From Dryocola sp. LX212 (GTDB taxonomy: Bacteria > Pseudomonadota > Gammaproteobacteria > Enterobacterales > Enterobacteriaceae), in contig CP167917.1 of NCBI GenBank assembly GCA_041504365.1, forward strand, positions 868,001-932,000: a stretch of DNA of 64,000 nt. Direction: 5' to 3'. Both the position numbers and the translations under genes were made by a program. Below are positions 53,474 through 62,592 of this stretch, one piece after another; position 1 is the stretch's first letter; each line of letters begins with the position of its first letter. Below the pieces are notes generated by a model. That model searched no databases, was not told the DNA's origin, and saw only the letters and a list, made by a program, of their open reading frames with translations.

Positions 53474-54511
53474 ATGGCGATTTCACATACACTTGGATTA
53501 TATATTCCATTTAAATTAAACAGGCATCTGACCAAAGAGGAAAAACAAAGTTGTTTTGTTCAGGGGAAACGCAGAAAAGGCTCAGGCGAGGCTGCAGTAC
53601 TTGATCTTGATACTGTCATCCGAATGAACTCATCTTACATGGAGGTTGTGGATAAATTCTATCTAGTCAAAGGGGTTATTGCTGGCCCAATGATGTGCAT
53701 GATTGCTTTTGTTATTGGTACCATGGTCTGGTTTTCCTATGGGGCACTGATTTCAGAAGATTTTAAAGGGGGAGGGTTGGCTTTTTTATTACCTTTTTCA
53801 GTAGTGTGCTTTTTTTGTTTTTTATGCGGAAGGCCACTTTTAAAAGACTGGTTTAGCAAGACACACTACCCGGTGCGTTTTAACCGAAAGAAACAGCTGG
53901 TACATATTTATCAGGTGAAAGGCGAGATAATCACGCTACCGTGGAAAGATATTTACTTCACCACCAGTAAACAGAAAGTGAGCTATTGTATCGTGGGGCA
54001 TATCCTTGCTGATGATAACGAAACGGTAATAAATACGTTCAGCTTTGGCCATGTAGGCCAAAAGGTAGAATTATCGCTATACTGGGAATTTATTCGCGGT
54101 TATATGGAAGAAGACTGCCTGGAAGAGCTGGCTGAAACCGTTTTATATTGCCCACCGGTAGAAAAGCGCAGAGAGGGATATATCACCGGGTTACAAACGT
54201 TGATAAAAATGGATTCCCGACTGGAGTGGATCCCCAATTTATTATTACTTCCGCTTTCCTTGGTAGAGAGCATTGCCCGCTATATCGGAATGCAGACCAG
54301 CAAGATCCCTCAGTGGTCACCGGACGTGCTTGAAGCATGCGCTGTTGATCTGCATGACCCGATCAACGTTGGCGCTGAAAACAATTCCCCTCATCGCTGG
54401 CGCACCGTGCTGGCAAATGAATCGCGGGAAGTATATGACGCCAAATACCAGCGGCTGGCATCGGCAAATCAAAAGATCAAAGCCAAACTTGATGCTCGCT
54501 ATGGGGTGTAA
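53474..54511 (+). CDS. Immunity-like membrane protein I2 (orphan)
   Basis: 345 aa, same family as I1. It is the most divergent copy: the start is MAISHTLGLYIPFKLNRHLT and the membrane part is GPMMCMIAFVIGTMVWFSYG...LLPFSVVCFFCFLCG. The C-terminal WSPDVLEACAVDLHDPINVG is shared. No toxin tip with its own type is left in the window, only the tail before it. It may protect against sister strains that still have that toxin. Confidence 0.72.
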   Translation: MAISHTLGLYIPFKLNRHLTKEEKQSCFVQGKRRKGSGEAAVLDLDTVIRMNSSYMEVVDKFYLVKGVIAGPMMCMIAFVIGTMVWFSYGALISEDFKGGGLAFLLPFSVVCFFCFLCGRPLLKDWFSKTHYPVRFNRKKQLVHIYQVKGEIITLPWKDIYFTTSKQKVSYCIVGHILADDNETVINTFSFGHVGQKVELSLYWEFIRGYMEEDCLEELAETVLYCPPVEKRREGYITGLQTLIKMDSRLEWIPNLLLLPLSLVESIARYIGMQTSKIPQWSPDVLEACAVDLHDPINVGAENNSPHRWRTVLANESREVYDAKYQRLASANQKIKAKLDARYGV

Positions 54512-54531
54512 ATATAAAACTCCTGCAATCT

Positions 54532-55699
54532 AAAGATAACTGATAAAGCGGCGAAGAATGTTCAGTTCGCGCTGGAAGGCTATCTCAATGCAGTCAGCAG
54601 TGCGCTGGCGGGGATGCTGGACAAAGCTGCAGACAGATTACTGCCTTCTCTGGTGGCACTGGCCGCGTCATATGGCATGGGACTTAAGGTGATAAGCAGC
54701 ACCGGTGAGCGAAAATATTTCATCAGTGCCATCGTAAGGCAGCTGGGAGAAATGACCGATCTTGAAGGCCGCATTTCAGCGTCCCGCCTGCGTCACTATG
54801 TTGATATCGAAGTACGCAGAATGGAAATTGCCGGCGTATCGATGGTGGGGATTCACCAGCAGAAATCACTGGTTCTGATTGATGTAGCAGAAGCAACGCG
54901 GACGCGGGTACTACCAGAGGCGGAACGTGCCACCGCAGCTGCAAAAACGATGCGCTCAGCAGATGAGGTCAGCAGTACGTTATTCCCGCGTCAGTGGAGA
55001 GAAAAACTGGCGCTGGCGAAGGGCAGCGCGGTCAACAATCTGGCAAATGATGGTGCGCAGAGCCTGCCTTTTGCCGGATGCGTTTTTGCAATGATCATGC
55101 AGGTTGGGGCCGTCAGCAAATCCGCAGCCAGCCTGATGCACGGGCAGCTTACGGGGGCAGAAAAGATGTCTAAATTTATCGCTGATACCATCGGAGCTGG
55201 TGGAACATTACTGGATGCGGTGGAAAGGGTGATCTTTAAATTTAAGAGTCTGCGCCTGAAATCATTGGTTCGCTTGAGTTTTGGACGTGCAGGGGCAGTT
55301 GGCCTTGAAAAGGGGCTGAAATATGCAGGCAGAGCATGTGCTGCATTTGGTTATGTAGCAGTTGCATGGGATATCTATCATTTTATTGATGAATATCAGA
55401 AAGGTAATATGGGACTATCTGCAGCATACGCTATTTCATCAATAGCAGGTGCGGCATTAGTAACATCAGCAGTATTTACTTCATTGGCCCTTGGCCCTGT
55501 TGGCCTGGCGATAGCGATTGCTTTTGTTCTTGGCTCTGCGATTTATATTGCGATGCAAAGTCGTGATGAAATTCAGAAATGGCTGGCGGCAACCTGGTGG
55601 CGTCAAATACCCGATGGTGAAAGTGATGTGCCAGCAGTCTGGCCAACCTTGCAGATGGAAATGTCCCGGCTACAGCAGTTAGTTGGAGGAGGAGAGTAA
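54532..55699 (+). CDS. Orphan toxin tip C2 without N-terminal domain
   Basis: Homologous to E1 from codon 475 on. The frame is open from just after a TAA at about 54515 but has no start codon until ATG 54614 (MLDKAADRLLP, 361 aa), and that ATG has only a weak GGGG upstream. The variable part differs from E1: SLRLKSLVRLSFGRAGAVGL, KYAGRACAAFGY, FIDEYQKGNMGLSAAYAISS. Stop is immediately followed by the I3 ATG. It may be silent donor DNA for exchange with E1, or a free toxin if translated. Confidence 0.75.
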
Positions 55700-56728
55700 A
55701 TGGCAATTTCACACGATATCGGGCTTTTCTTTCCTTTTAAGGTCAACCGGCCTTTAACAAAAGAAGAAAAGCAAAGTCGCTTTGTTCAGGGTAAAAGAAG
55801 AAAGATTTCAGGTGAGGCTACTGTACTCGATCTGGATACTGTTATACGGATCAATTCATCTTATCTGGAAGTTGTGGATAAATTCTATCCTACAAAAGGG
55901 TATGTAGCATCATTTATGATGGCGTTTTGTATATTGTTTCTTATCGCAATTATAGTCACTGCAAAAATTGCCATTTTTAATGATGGCAATGTGCCTATGT
56001 TTTTCTTCATTGTAATATTGTTTGGTTCGGCCATTTTCTGGCTGGGGCGATTTCTTCTGAAAGATTGGTTTCGAAAAACACACTACCCGGTGCGTTTTAA
56101 CCGAAAGAAACAACGGGTACATATTTACCAGGTGAAAGGCGAGATAATCACGCTACCGTGGAAAGATATTTTTTACACCACCAGTAAACAGAAAGTAAGC
56201 TATTGCATCGTAGGTCATGTCCTTGCTGATGATAAAGAAACGGTAATAAATACGTTCAGCTTTGGCCATGTAGGCCAAAAGGCAGAATTATCGCTATACT
56301 GGGAATTCATTCGCTGCTACATGGAAGAAGACTGCCTGGAAGATCTGGCTGAAACCGTTTTATATTGCCCACCGGTAGAAAAGCACAGAGAGGGATATGT
56401 CACCGGCTTACAAACTTTGATAAAAATGGATTCACGACTGGAGTGGATCCCCTGTTTATTATTATTTCCGCTTTCATTGGTAGAGAGCATTGCCCGCTAT
56501 ATTGCCATGCAAACCAGCAAGATCCCCCAGTGGTCACCGGAAGTGCTTGAAGCATGCGCTGTTGATCCACATGACCCGATTAACGTTGGCGCTGAAAACA
56601 ATCCCCCTCATCGCTGGCGCACCGTGCTGGCAAATGAATCGCGGGAAATGTATGAGGCCAAAAACCAGCGGCTGGCATCGGCAAATCAAAAGATCAAAGC
56701 CAAACTTGATGCTCGCCATGGGGTGTAA
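55700..56728 (+). CDS. Immunity-like membrane protein I3 (for tip C2)
   Basis: 342 aa. Same family; the membrane part is LFLIAIIVTAKIAIFNDGNV and FFFIVILFGSAIFWLGRF. It is paired with tip C2 by position (stop TAA and ATG abut). I5 has the same amino-acid sequence. The C-terminal end is EMYEAKNQRLASANQKIKAK. Confidence 0.74.
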   Translation: MAISHDIGLFFPFKVNRPLTKEEKQSRFVQGKRRKISGEATVLDLDTVIRINSSYLEVVDKFYPTKGYVASFMMAFCILFLIAIIVTAKIAIFNDGNVPMFFFIVILFGSAIFWLGRFLLKDWFRKTHYPVRFNRKKQRVHIYQVKGEIITLPWKDIFYTTSKQKVSYCIVGHVLADDKETVINTFSFGHVGQKAELSLYWEFIRCYMEEDCLEDLAETVLYCPPVEKHREGYVTGLQTLIKMDSRLEWIPCLLLFPLSLVESIARYIAMQTSKIPQWSPEVLEACAVDPHDPINVGAENNPPHRWRTVLANESREMYEAKNQRLASANQKIKAKLDARHGV

Positions 56729-56748
56729 ATATAAAACTCCTGCAATCT

Positions 56749-57924
56749 AAAGATAACTGATAAAGCGGCGAAGAATGTTCAGTTCGCGCTGGAAGGCTAT
56801 CTCAATGCAGTCAGCAGTGCGCTGGCGGGGATGCTGGACAAAGCTGCAGACAGATTACTGCCTTCTCTGGTGGCACTGGCCGCGTCATATGGCATGGGAC
56901 TTAAGGTGATAAGCAGCACCGGTGAGCGAAAATATTTCATCAGTGCCATCGTAAGGCAGCTGGGAGAAATGACCGATCTTGAAGGCCGCATTTCAGCGTC
57001 CCGCCTGCGTCACTATGTTGATATCGAAGTACGCAGAATGGAAATTGCCGGCGTATCGATGGTGGGGATTCACCAGCAGAAATCACTGGTTCTGATTGAT
57101 GTAGCAGAAGCAACGCGGACGCGGGTACTACCAGAGGCGGAACGTGCCACCGCAGCTGCAAAAACGATGCGCTCAGCAGATGAGGTCAGCAGTACGTTAT
57201 TCCCGCGTCAGTGGAGAGAAAAACTGGCGCTGGCGAAGGGCAGCGCGGTCAACAATCTGGCAAATGATGGTGCGCAGAGCCTGCCCTTTGCCGGATGCGT
57301 TTTTGCAATGATCATGCAGGTTGGGGCCGTCAGCAAATCCGCAGCCAGCCTGATGCAGGGGCAGCTTACGGGGGCAGAAAAGGTATCTAAATTTATCGCT
57401 GATACCATCGGAGCTGGTGGAACATTACTGGATGCGGTGGAAAGGGTGATCTTTAAATTTAAGAGTTTCCGACTTATGCCATTGGTACGTTTGCGTTATG
57501 GCAAAGTCGGAATGATAAAGTTAGCTGACAGAATTCAGCTCGCAGGAAAGGTATGCGCCGCATTTGGTTATGTAGCAGTTGCATGGGATATCTATCATTT
57601 TATTGATGAAAGGCAAAAAGGCAAAAAGGCAATATAGGGTTAGCTAGTGCATACTTGATCTCTGCTGTGGCTGGTGCAGCATTGGTAACATCAGCAGTAT
57701 TTACTTCACTGGCCCTTGGCCCTGTAGGCCTGGCGATAGCGATCGGTTTTATATTGGGTTCTGCTATTTATATTGCAATGCATAGTCGTGACAATATACA
57801 GAAGTGGTTGGCGGCAACTTTATGGCGCCAAATTCCTGCTGAGGAAATTGAAATTCCTGCAATTTGGCCTAATGTTCAGATGGAAATGTCCCAGCTACAG
57901 CAGTTAGTTGGAGGAGGGGAGTAA
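56749..57924 (+). pseudogene. Orphan toxin tip C3, frameshifted by an 8-bp duplication
   Basis: Starts at the common junction; the first usable ATG is 56831. The frame stops at 57637 (268 aa) because GGCAAAAA is repeated at 57612-57627. Removing one 8-bp unit restores DERQKGNIGLASAYLISAVAG and the rest of the membrane hairpin (57655-57924, ending QLQQLVGGGE). The module is mosaic: it follows E1 up to LAGKVCAAFGY and C2 at VAWDIYHFIDE. Its own end (AEEIEIPAIWPNVQ) is unique. Confidence 0.8.
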
Positions 57925-58950
57925 ATGGCAATTTCACACGATATCGGGCTTTTCTTTCCTTTTAAGGTGAACCGACCTTTAACAAAAGAAGAAAAGCAAA
58001 GTCGCTTTGTTCAGGGTAAAAGAAGAAGAATTTCTGGTGAGGCTGCTGTGCTCGATCTGGATACGGTTATACGGATGAATTCATCTTACATGGAGATTGT
58101 GGATAAATTTTATCCTACAAAAGGATATGTAGCATCATTTATGATGGCATTCTGTATATTGTTTCTTATCGCAATTGTAGCTACTGCAAAAATCACTATT
58201 GTTACTGGTGATGGTATTTCATTTTTTTGTTTTACTGCACTAGTTTCGGGAGGGGGGATCTGCTGGTTTGGTCGATTTCTCCTGAAAGATTTATTTCGAA
58301 AAACACATTATCCCGTAAGGTTCAACCGAAAGAAACAGCAGGTGCATGTCTATCAGGTTAGTGGTGAAGTTATAACGGTTCCGTGGAGTGATATTTTCTT
58401 TACAACCAGTAAACAGCGAATTAGCTACTGTATTGTTGGGCATCTTCTCTCAGAAGATAAAGAAACCGTGCTGAATACGTTCAGCTTTGGTTATGTCGGA
58501 CAACGGGAAGAGTTGTCTCTCTACTGGGAGTTCATTCGGTGTTATATGGAAGAAGACTGTCTGGAAGAACTGGCTGAGACTGTCTTATTTTGCCCTCCTG
58601 TTGAGAAGCAAAAAGAAGGCTATATCGCAGGATTGCAGAGACTGATGCAAATAGATTCACGGGCAGACTGGCTGCTGCTTGTTCTGAATCTGCCTTTCGC
58701 GCTAGTTGAAAGTATTGCCCGCTATATTGCCATGCAAACCAGCAAGATCCCTCAGTGGTCACCCGACGTGCTTGAAGCATGCGCTGTTGATCCGCATGAC
58801 CCGATCAACGTTGGCGCTGAAAACAACTCCCCTCATCGCTGGCGCACCGTGCTGGCAAATGAATCGCGGGAAGTGTACGACGCCAAAAACCAGCGGCTGG
58901 CATCGGCAAACCAAAAGATCAAAGCCAAACTTGATGCTCGCTATGGATAA
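57925..58950 (+). CDS. Immunity-like membrane protein I4 (for tip C3)
   Basis: 341 aa, same family. The membrane segment is LFLIAIVATAKITIVTGDGI and FTALVSGGGICWFGRFLLKDLF, unlike the others. The central part (VLNTFSFGYVGQREELSLYW, LQRLMQIDSRADWLLLVLNL) is as in I1 and I6. It follows the frameshifted C3 directly. Confidence 0.74.
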   Translation: MAISHDIGLFFPFKVNRPLTKEEKQSRFVQGKRRRISGEAAVLDLDTVIRMNSSYMEIVDKFYPTKGYVASFMMAFCILFLIAIVATAKITIVTGDGISFFCFTALVSGGGICWFGRFLLKDLFRKTHYPVRFNRKKQQVHVYQVSGEVITVPWSDIFFTTSKQRISYCIVGHLLSEDKETVLNTFSFGYVGQREELSLYWEFIRCYMEEDCLEELAETVLFCPPVEKQKEGYIAGLQRLMQIDSRADWLLLVLNLPFALVESIARYIAMQTSKIPQWSPDVLEACAVDPHDPINVGAENNSPHRWRTVLANESREVYDAKNQRLASANQKIKAKLDARYG

Positions 58951-58966
58951 TAAAAATGAAAGGGAT

Positions 58967-59076
58967 CAACCTGGTGGTGTCAAATACCAAATGGTGAAAG
59001 TGATGTGCCAGCAGTCTGGCCAACCTTGCAGATGGAAATGTCCCGGCTACAGCAGTTAGTTGGAGGAGGAGAGTAA
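58967..59076 (+). pseudogene. Tail remnant of a C2-type toxin tip
   Basis: After the I4 stop, AAAAATGAAAGGGATCAACC joins to a tip end that reads GESDVPAVWPTLQMEMSRLQ and GGGE before TAA 59074-59076. This is the C2 ending. It precedes I5, which is identical to I3, the partner of C2, so a complete C2 unit has been shortened here to its last 30 or so codons. Confidence 0.75.
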
Positions 59077-60105
59077 ATGGCAATTTCACACGATATCGGG
59101 CTTTTCTTTCCTTTTAAGGTCAACCGGCCTTTAACAAAAGAAGAAAAGCAAAGTCGCTTTGTTCAGGGTAAAAGAAGAAAGATTTCAGGTGAGGCTACTG
59201 TACTCGATCTGGATACTGTTATACGGATCAATTCATCTTATCTGGAAGTTGTGGATAAATTCTATCCTACAAAAGGGTATGTAGCATCATTTATGATGGC
59301 GTTTTGTATATTGTTTCTTATCGCAATTATAGTCACTGCAAAAATTGCCATTTTTAATGATGGCAATGTGCCTATGTTTTTCTTCATTGTAATATTGTTT
59401 GGTTCGGCCATTTTCTGGCTGGGGCGATTTCTTCTGAAAGATTGGTTTCGAAAAACACACTACCCGGTGCGTTTTAACCGAAAGAAACAACGGGTACATA
59501 TTTACCAGGTGAAAGGCGAGATAATCACGCTACCGTGGAAAGATATTTTTTACACCACCAGTAAACAGAAAGTAAGCTATTGCATCGTAGGTCATGTCCT
59601 TGCTGATGATAAAGAAACGGTAATAAATACGTTCAGCTTTGGCCATGTAGGCCAAAAGGCAGAATTATCGCTATACTGGGAATTCATTCGCTGCTACATG
59701 GAAGAAGACTGCCTGGAAGATCTGGCTGAAACCGTTTTATATTGCCCACCGGTAGAAAAGCACAGAGAGGGATATGTCACCGGCTTACAAACTTTGATAA
59801 AAATGGATTCACGACTGGAGTGGATCCCCTGTTTATTATTATTTCCGCTTTCATTGGTAGAGAGCATTGCCCGCTATATTGCCATGCAAACCAGCAAGAT
59901 CCCCCAGTGGTCACCGGAAGTGCTTGAAGCATGCGCTGTTGATCCACATGACCCGATTAACGTTGGCGCTGAAAACAATCCCCCTCATCGCTGGCGCACC
60001 GTGCTGGCAAATGAATCGCGGGAAATGTATGAGGCCAAAAACCAGCGGCTGGCATCGGCAAATCAAAAGATCAAAGCCAAACTTGATGCTCGCCATGGGG
60101 TGTAA
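59077..60105 (+). CDS. Immunity-like membrane protein I5 (duplicate of I3)
   Basis: 342 aa with the same translation as I3 (55700-56728). The surrounding DNA differs: before it lies only a toxin tail, after it the C4 tip. A second intact copy could raise dose, or it is simply a by-product of unequal crossing over. Confidence 0.74.
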   Translation: MAISHDIGLFFPFKVNRPLTKEEKQSRFVQGKRRKISGEATVLDLDTVIRINSSYLEVVDKFYPTKGYVASFMMAFCILFLIAIIVTAKIAIFNDGNVPMFFFIVILFGSAIFWLGRFLLKDWFRKTHYPVRFNRKKQRVHIYQVKGEIITLPWKDIFYTTSKQKVSYCIVGHVLADDKETVINTFSFGHVGQKAELSLYWEFIRCYMEEDCLEDLAETVLYCPPVEKHREGYVTGLQTLIKMDSRLEWIPCLLLFPLSLVESIARYIAMQTSKIPQWSPEVLEACAVDPHDPINVGAENNPPHRWRTVLANESREMYEAKNQRLASANQKIKAKLDARHGV

Positions 60106-60125
60106 ATATAAAACTCCTGCAATCT

Positions 60126-61287
60126 AAAGATAACTGATAAAGCGGCGAAGAATGTTCAGTTCGCGCTGGAAGGCTATCTCAATGCAGTCAGCAGTGCGCT
60201 GGCGGGGATGCTGGACAAAGCTGCAGACAGATTACTGCCTTCTCTGGTGGCACTGGCCGCGTCATATGGCATGGGACTTAAGGTGATAAGCAGCACCGGT
60301 GAGCGAAAATATTTCATCAGTGCCATCGTAAGGCAGCTGGGAGAAATGACCGATCTTGAAGGCCGCATTTCAGCGTCCCGCCTGCGTCACTATGTTGATA
60401 TCGAAGTACGCAGAATGGAAATTGCCGGCGTATCGATGGTGGGGATTCACCAGCAGAAATCACTGGTTCTGATTGATGTAGCAGAAGCAACGCGGACGCG
60501 GGTACTGCCGGAGGCTGAGCGTGCCACCGCAGCTGTAAAAACGATGCGCTCAGCAGATGAGGTCAGCAGTACGTTATTCCCGCGCCAGTGGAGAGCAAAA
60601 CTGGCGCTGGCGAAGGGCAGCGCGGTCAACAATCTGGCAAATGATGGTGCGCAGAGCCTGCCTTTTGCCGGATGCGTTTTTGCAATAATCATGCAGGTTG
60701 GGGCCGTCAGCAAATCCGCAGCCAGCCTGATGCACGGGCAGCTTACGGGGGCAGAAAAGATATCTAAATTATTCGCTGATACCATCGGAGCTGGTGGAAC
60801 ATTACTGGATGCGGTGGAGAGGGTGATCTTTAAATTTAAGAGTTTCCGGCTCAAGCCATTGGTACGTTTGCGTTATGGCAAAGTCGGGATGATGAAGTTA
60901 GCTGACAGAATTCAGCTTGCAGGAAAGGTATGCGCTGCATTTGGTTATGTAGCTGTGATTTGGGATATTTATCATAGTTATGAAGAATATCATAAGGGCA
61001 ATATAGGGCTAGCTGGTGCATACTTGATCTCTGCTGTGGCTGGTGCAGCATTGGTAACATCAGCAGTATTTACTTCACTGGCCTTTGGCCCTGTAGGCCT
61101 GGCGATAGCGATTGCTTTTGTTCTTGGCTCTGCGATTTATATTGCGATGCAAAGTCGTGATGAAATTCAGAAATGGCTGGCAGCAACCTGGTGGCGTCAA
61201 ATACCTGTTGGTGAAAGTGATGTTCCTGCAGTCTGGCCAACCATGCAGATGGAAATGTCCCGGCTACAGCAGTTAGTTGGAGGATGA
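60126..61287 (+). CDS. Orphan toxin tip C4 (same as E1 tip)
   Basis: Starts at the common junction after I5; first ATG 60208 (359 aa). As far as I can read, it matches E1 from codon 475 to the stop, including KTMRSADEV with the preceding Val, AIIMQVGAVSKSAAS and the ISKLFADTIGAG part. Ends 6 bp before I6, like E1 before I1. Confidence 0.75.
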
Positions 61288-61293
61288 GAGTAA

Positions 61294-62322
61294 ATGGCAA
61301 TTTCACACGATATCGGGCTTTTCTTTCCATTTAAGGTTAATCGACCACTGACCAAAGAAGAAAAGCAGAGTCGCTTTGTTCAGGGTAAAAGAAGAAAGAT
61401 TTCAGGTGAGGCTACTGTACTCGACTTGGATACTGTTATACGGATCAATTCATCTTATCTGGAAGTTGTGGATAAATTCTATCCTACAAAAGGGTATGTA
61501 GCGTCTTTTATGATGGCGTTTTGTATATTGTTTATTATCACAATTGTCGCTTTTGCAAAAATCGCTATTTTTGAAAATGGTAGTGTTCCATTTTTTTGTT
61601 TTGCCGCACTACTTTCGGGTGGCAGTATTTGTTTTTTTGGACGATTTCTATTGAAAGACTGGTTTAGAAAAACGCACTACCCTATGCGTTTTAACCGGAA
61701 AAAACAGCTGGTGCATATTTATCAGGTCAGCGGTGAGATCATTACTGTGCCCTGGAAAGACATATTTTTCACAACCAGCAAGCAGAAAATCAGTTACTGC
61801 ATTGTTGGGCACCTTCTCTCCGAAGATAAAGAAACCGTGCTGAATACGTTCAGCTTTGGTTATGTCGGGCAACGGGAAGAGTTGTCTCTCTACTGGGAGT
61901 TTATTCGGTGTTATATGGAAGAGGACTGTCTGGAAGAACTGGCTGAGACTGTCTTATTTTGCCCGCCTGTTGAGAAGCAAAAAGAAGGCTATATCGCAGG
62001 ATTGCAGAGACTGATGCAAATAGATTCACGGGCAGACTGGCTGCTGCTTGTTCTGAATCTGCCTTTCGCGCTGGTTGAAAGTATTGCCCGCTATATTGCC
62101 ATGCAAACCAGCAAGATCCCCCAGTGGTCACCGGAAGTGCTTGAAGCATGCGCTGTTGATCTGCATGACCCGATCAACGTTGGCGCTGAAAACAATTCCC
62201 CTCATCGCTGGCGCACCGTGCTGGCAAATGAATCGCGGGAAGTGTACGACGCCAAAAACCAGCGGCTGGCATCGGCAAATCAAAAGATCAAAGCCAAACT
62301 TGATGCTCGCTATGGAGGATAA
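61294..62322 (+). CDS. Immunity-like membrane protein I6 (near copy of I1)
   Basis: 342 aa. Identical to I1 over the first 250 or so residues; near the C-terminus it carries ALVESIARY, SPEVLEACAVDLHDP and NESREVYDAKNQ, which are found in I2 to I5. It is thus a crossover product. It is followed directly by the PAAR gene, the place where the array joins the rest of the locus. Confidence 0.74.
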   Translation: MAISHDIGLFFPFKVNRPLTKEEKQSRFVQGKRRKISGEATVLDLDTVIRINSSYLEVVDKFYPTKGYVASFMMAFCILFIITIVAFAKIAIFENGSVPFFCFAALLSGGSICFFGRFLLKDWFRKTHYPMRFNRKKQLVHIYQVSGEIITVPWKDIFFTTSKQKISYCIVGHLLSEDKETVLNTFSFGYVGQREELSLYWEFIRCYMEEDCLEELAETVLFCPPVEKQKEGYIAGLQRLMQIDSRADWLLLVLNLPFALVESIARYIAMQTSKIPQWSPEVLEACAVDLHDPINVGAENNSPHRWRTVLANESREVYDAKNQRLASANQKIKAKLDARYGG

Positions 62323-62325
62323 AAA

Positions 62326-62592
62326 ATGAAAGGTGTTATTCGTATTGGCGATAAAACAACGGGTGGCGGCAAGGTGCTGTCTGGCTCCTCTAAAATGAAG
62401 TTTAAAGGTATCGGTGCTGCGCGGTTAAACGATCCTGTCAGTTGCCCTATTGAGGGGCACAGCCCATCCTATATTTCGCAAGGCCATCCTACAATGAAAG
62501 ACAGAGGAACCCCTGTTGCCTTTCATGACTATGAGTGTTCCTGTGGTTGTAAGCTCATATCATCCCTGAACAATGCAACTACGAGTAAATAA
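62326..62592 (+). CDS. PAAR-domain spike tip protein
   Basis: 88 aa. PAAR proteins cap the VgrG spike and can attach effectors. MKGVIRIGDKTTGGGKVLSGSSKM, ARLNDPVSCP and GHPTMKDRGTPVAFHDYECSCGCKLIS are typical, with His/Cys residues for one metal ion. No toxin extension. The ATG lies 4 bp after the I6 stop and the stop shares one base with the next ATG. Confidence 0.92.
   Translation: MKGVIRIGDKTTGGGKVLSGSSKMKFKGIGAARLNDPVSCPIEGHSPSYISQGHPTMKDRGTPVAFHDYECSCGCKLISSLNNATTSK

Larger units (their letters stand above)
51155..62322 (+). repeat. Tandem toxin-tip / immunity array
   Basis: Units in order: E1 tip (51155-52316), I1, tail remnant, I2, tip C2 (54532-55699), I3, tip C3 (56749-57924), I4, tail remnant, I5, tip C4 (60126-61287), I6. 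All tips begin at the same base, AAAGATAACTGATAAAGCGG. C4 is the same as the E1 tip across its length, I3 and I5 encode the same protein, and I6 equals I1 except near the C-terminus. The 5' two thirds of all tips are nearly identical; the membrane part varies. This pattern needs unequal crossing over or gene conversion. Confidence 0.92.

Noticed and set aside
60447..60854. A 135-codon antisense frame in the toxin tips, also seen at 51476-51883
   Set aside because: It repeats only because the tip itself is repeated; composition is that of the reverse strand of a coding gene, and it is broken in C2 and C3.
49731..62592. A CRISPR array as explanation for the regular repeats
   Set aside because: Repeat units are about 1-2 kb coding modules, not short repeats with spacers, and no cas gene is present. 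No CRISPR array is seen anywhere in the window.
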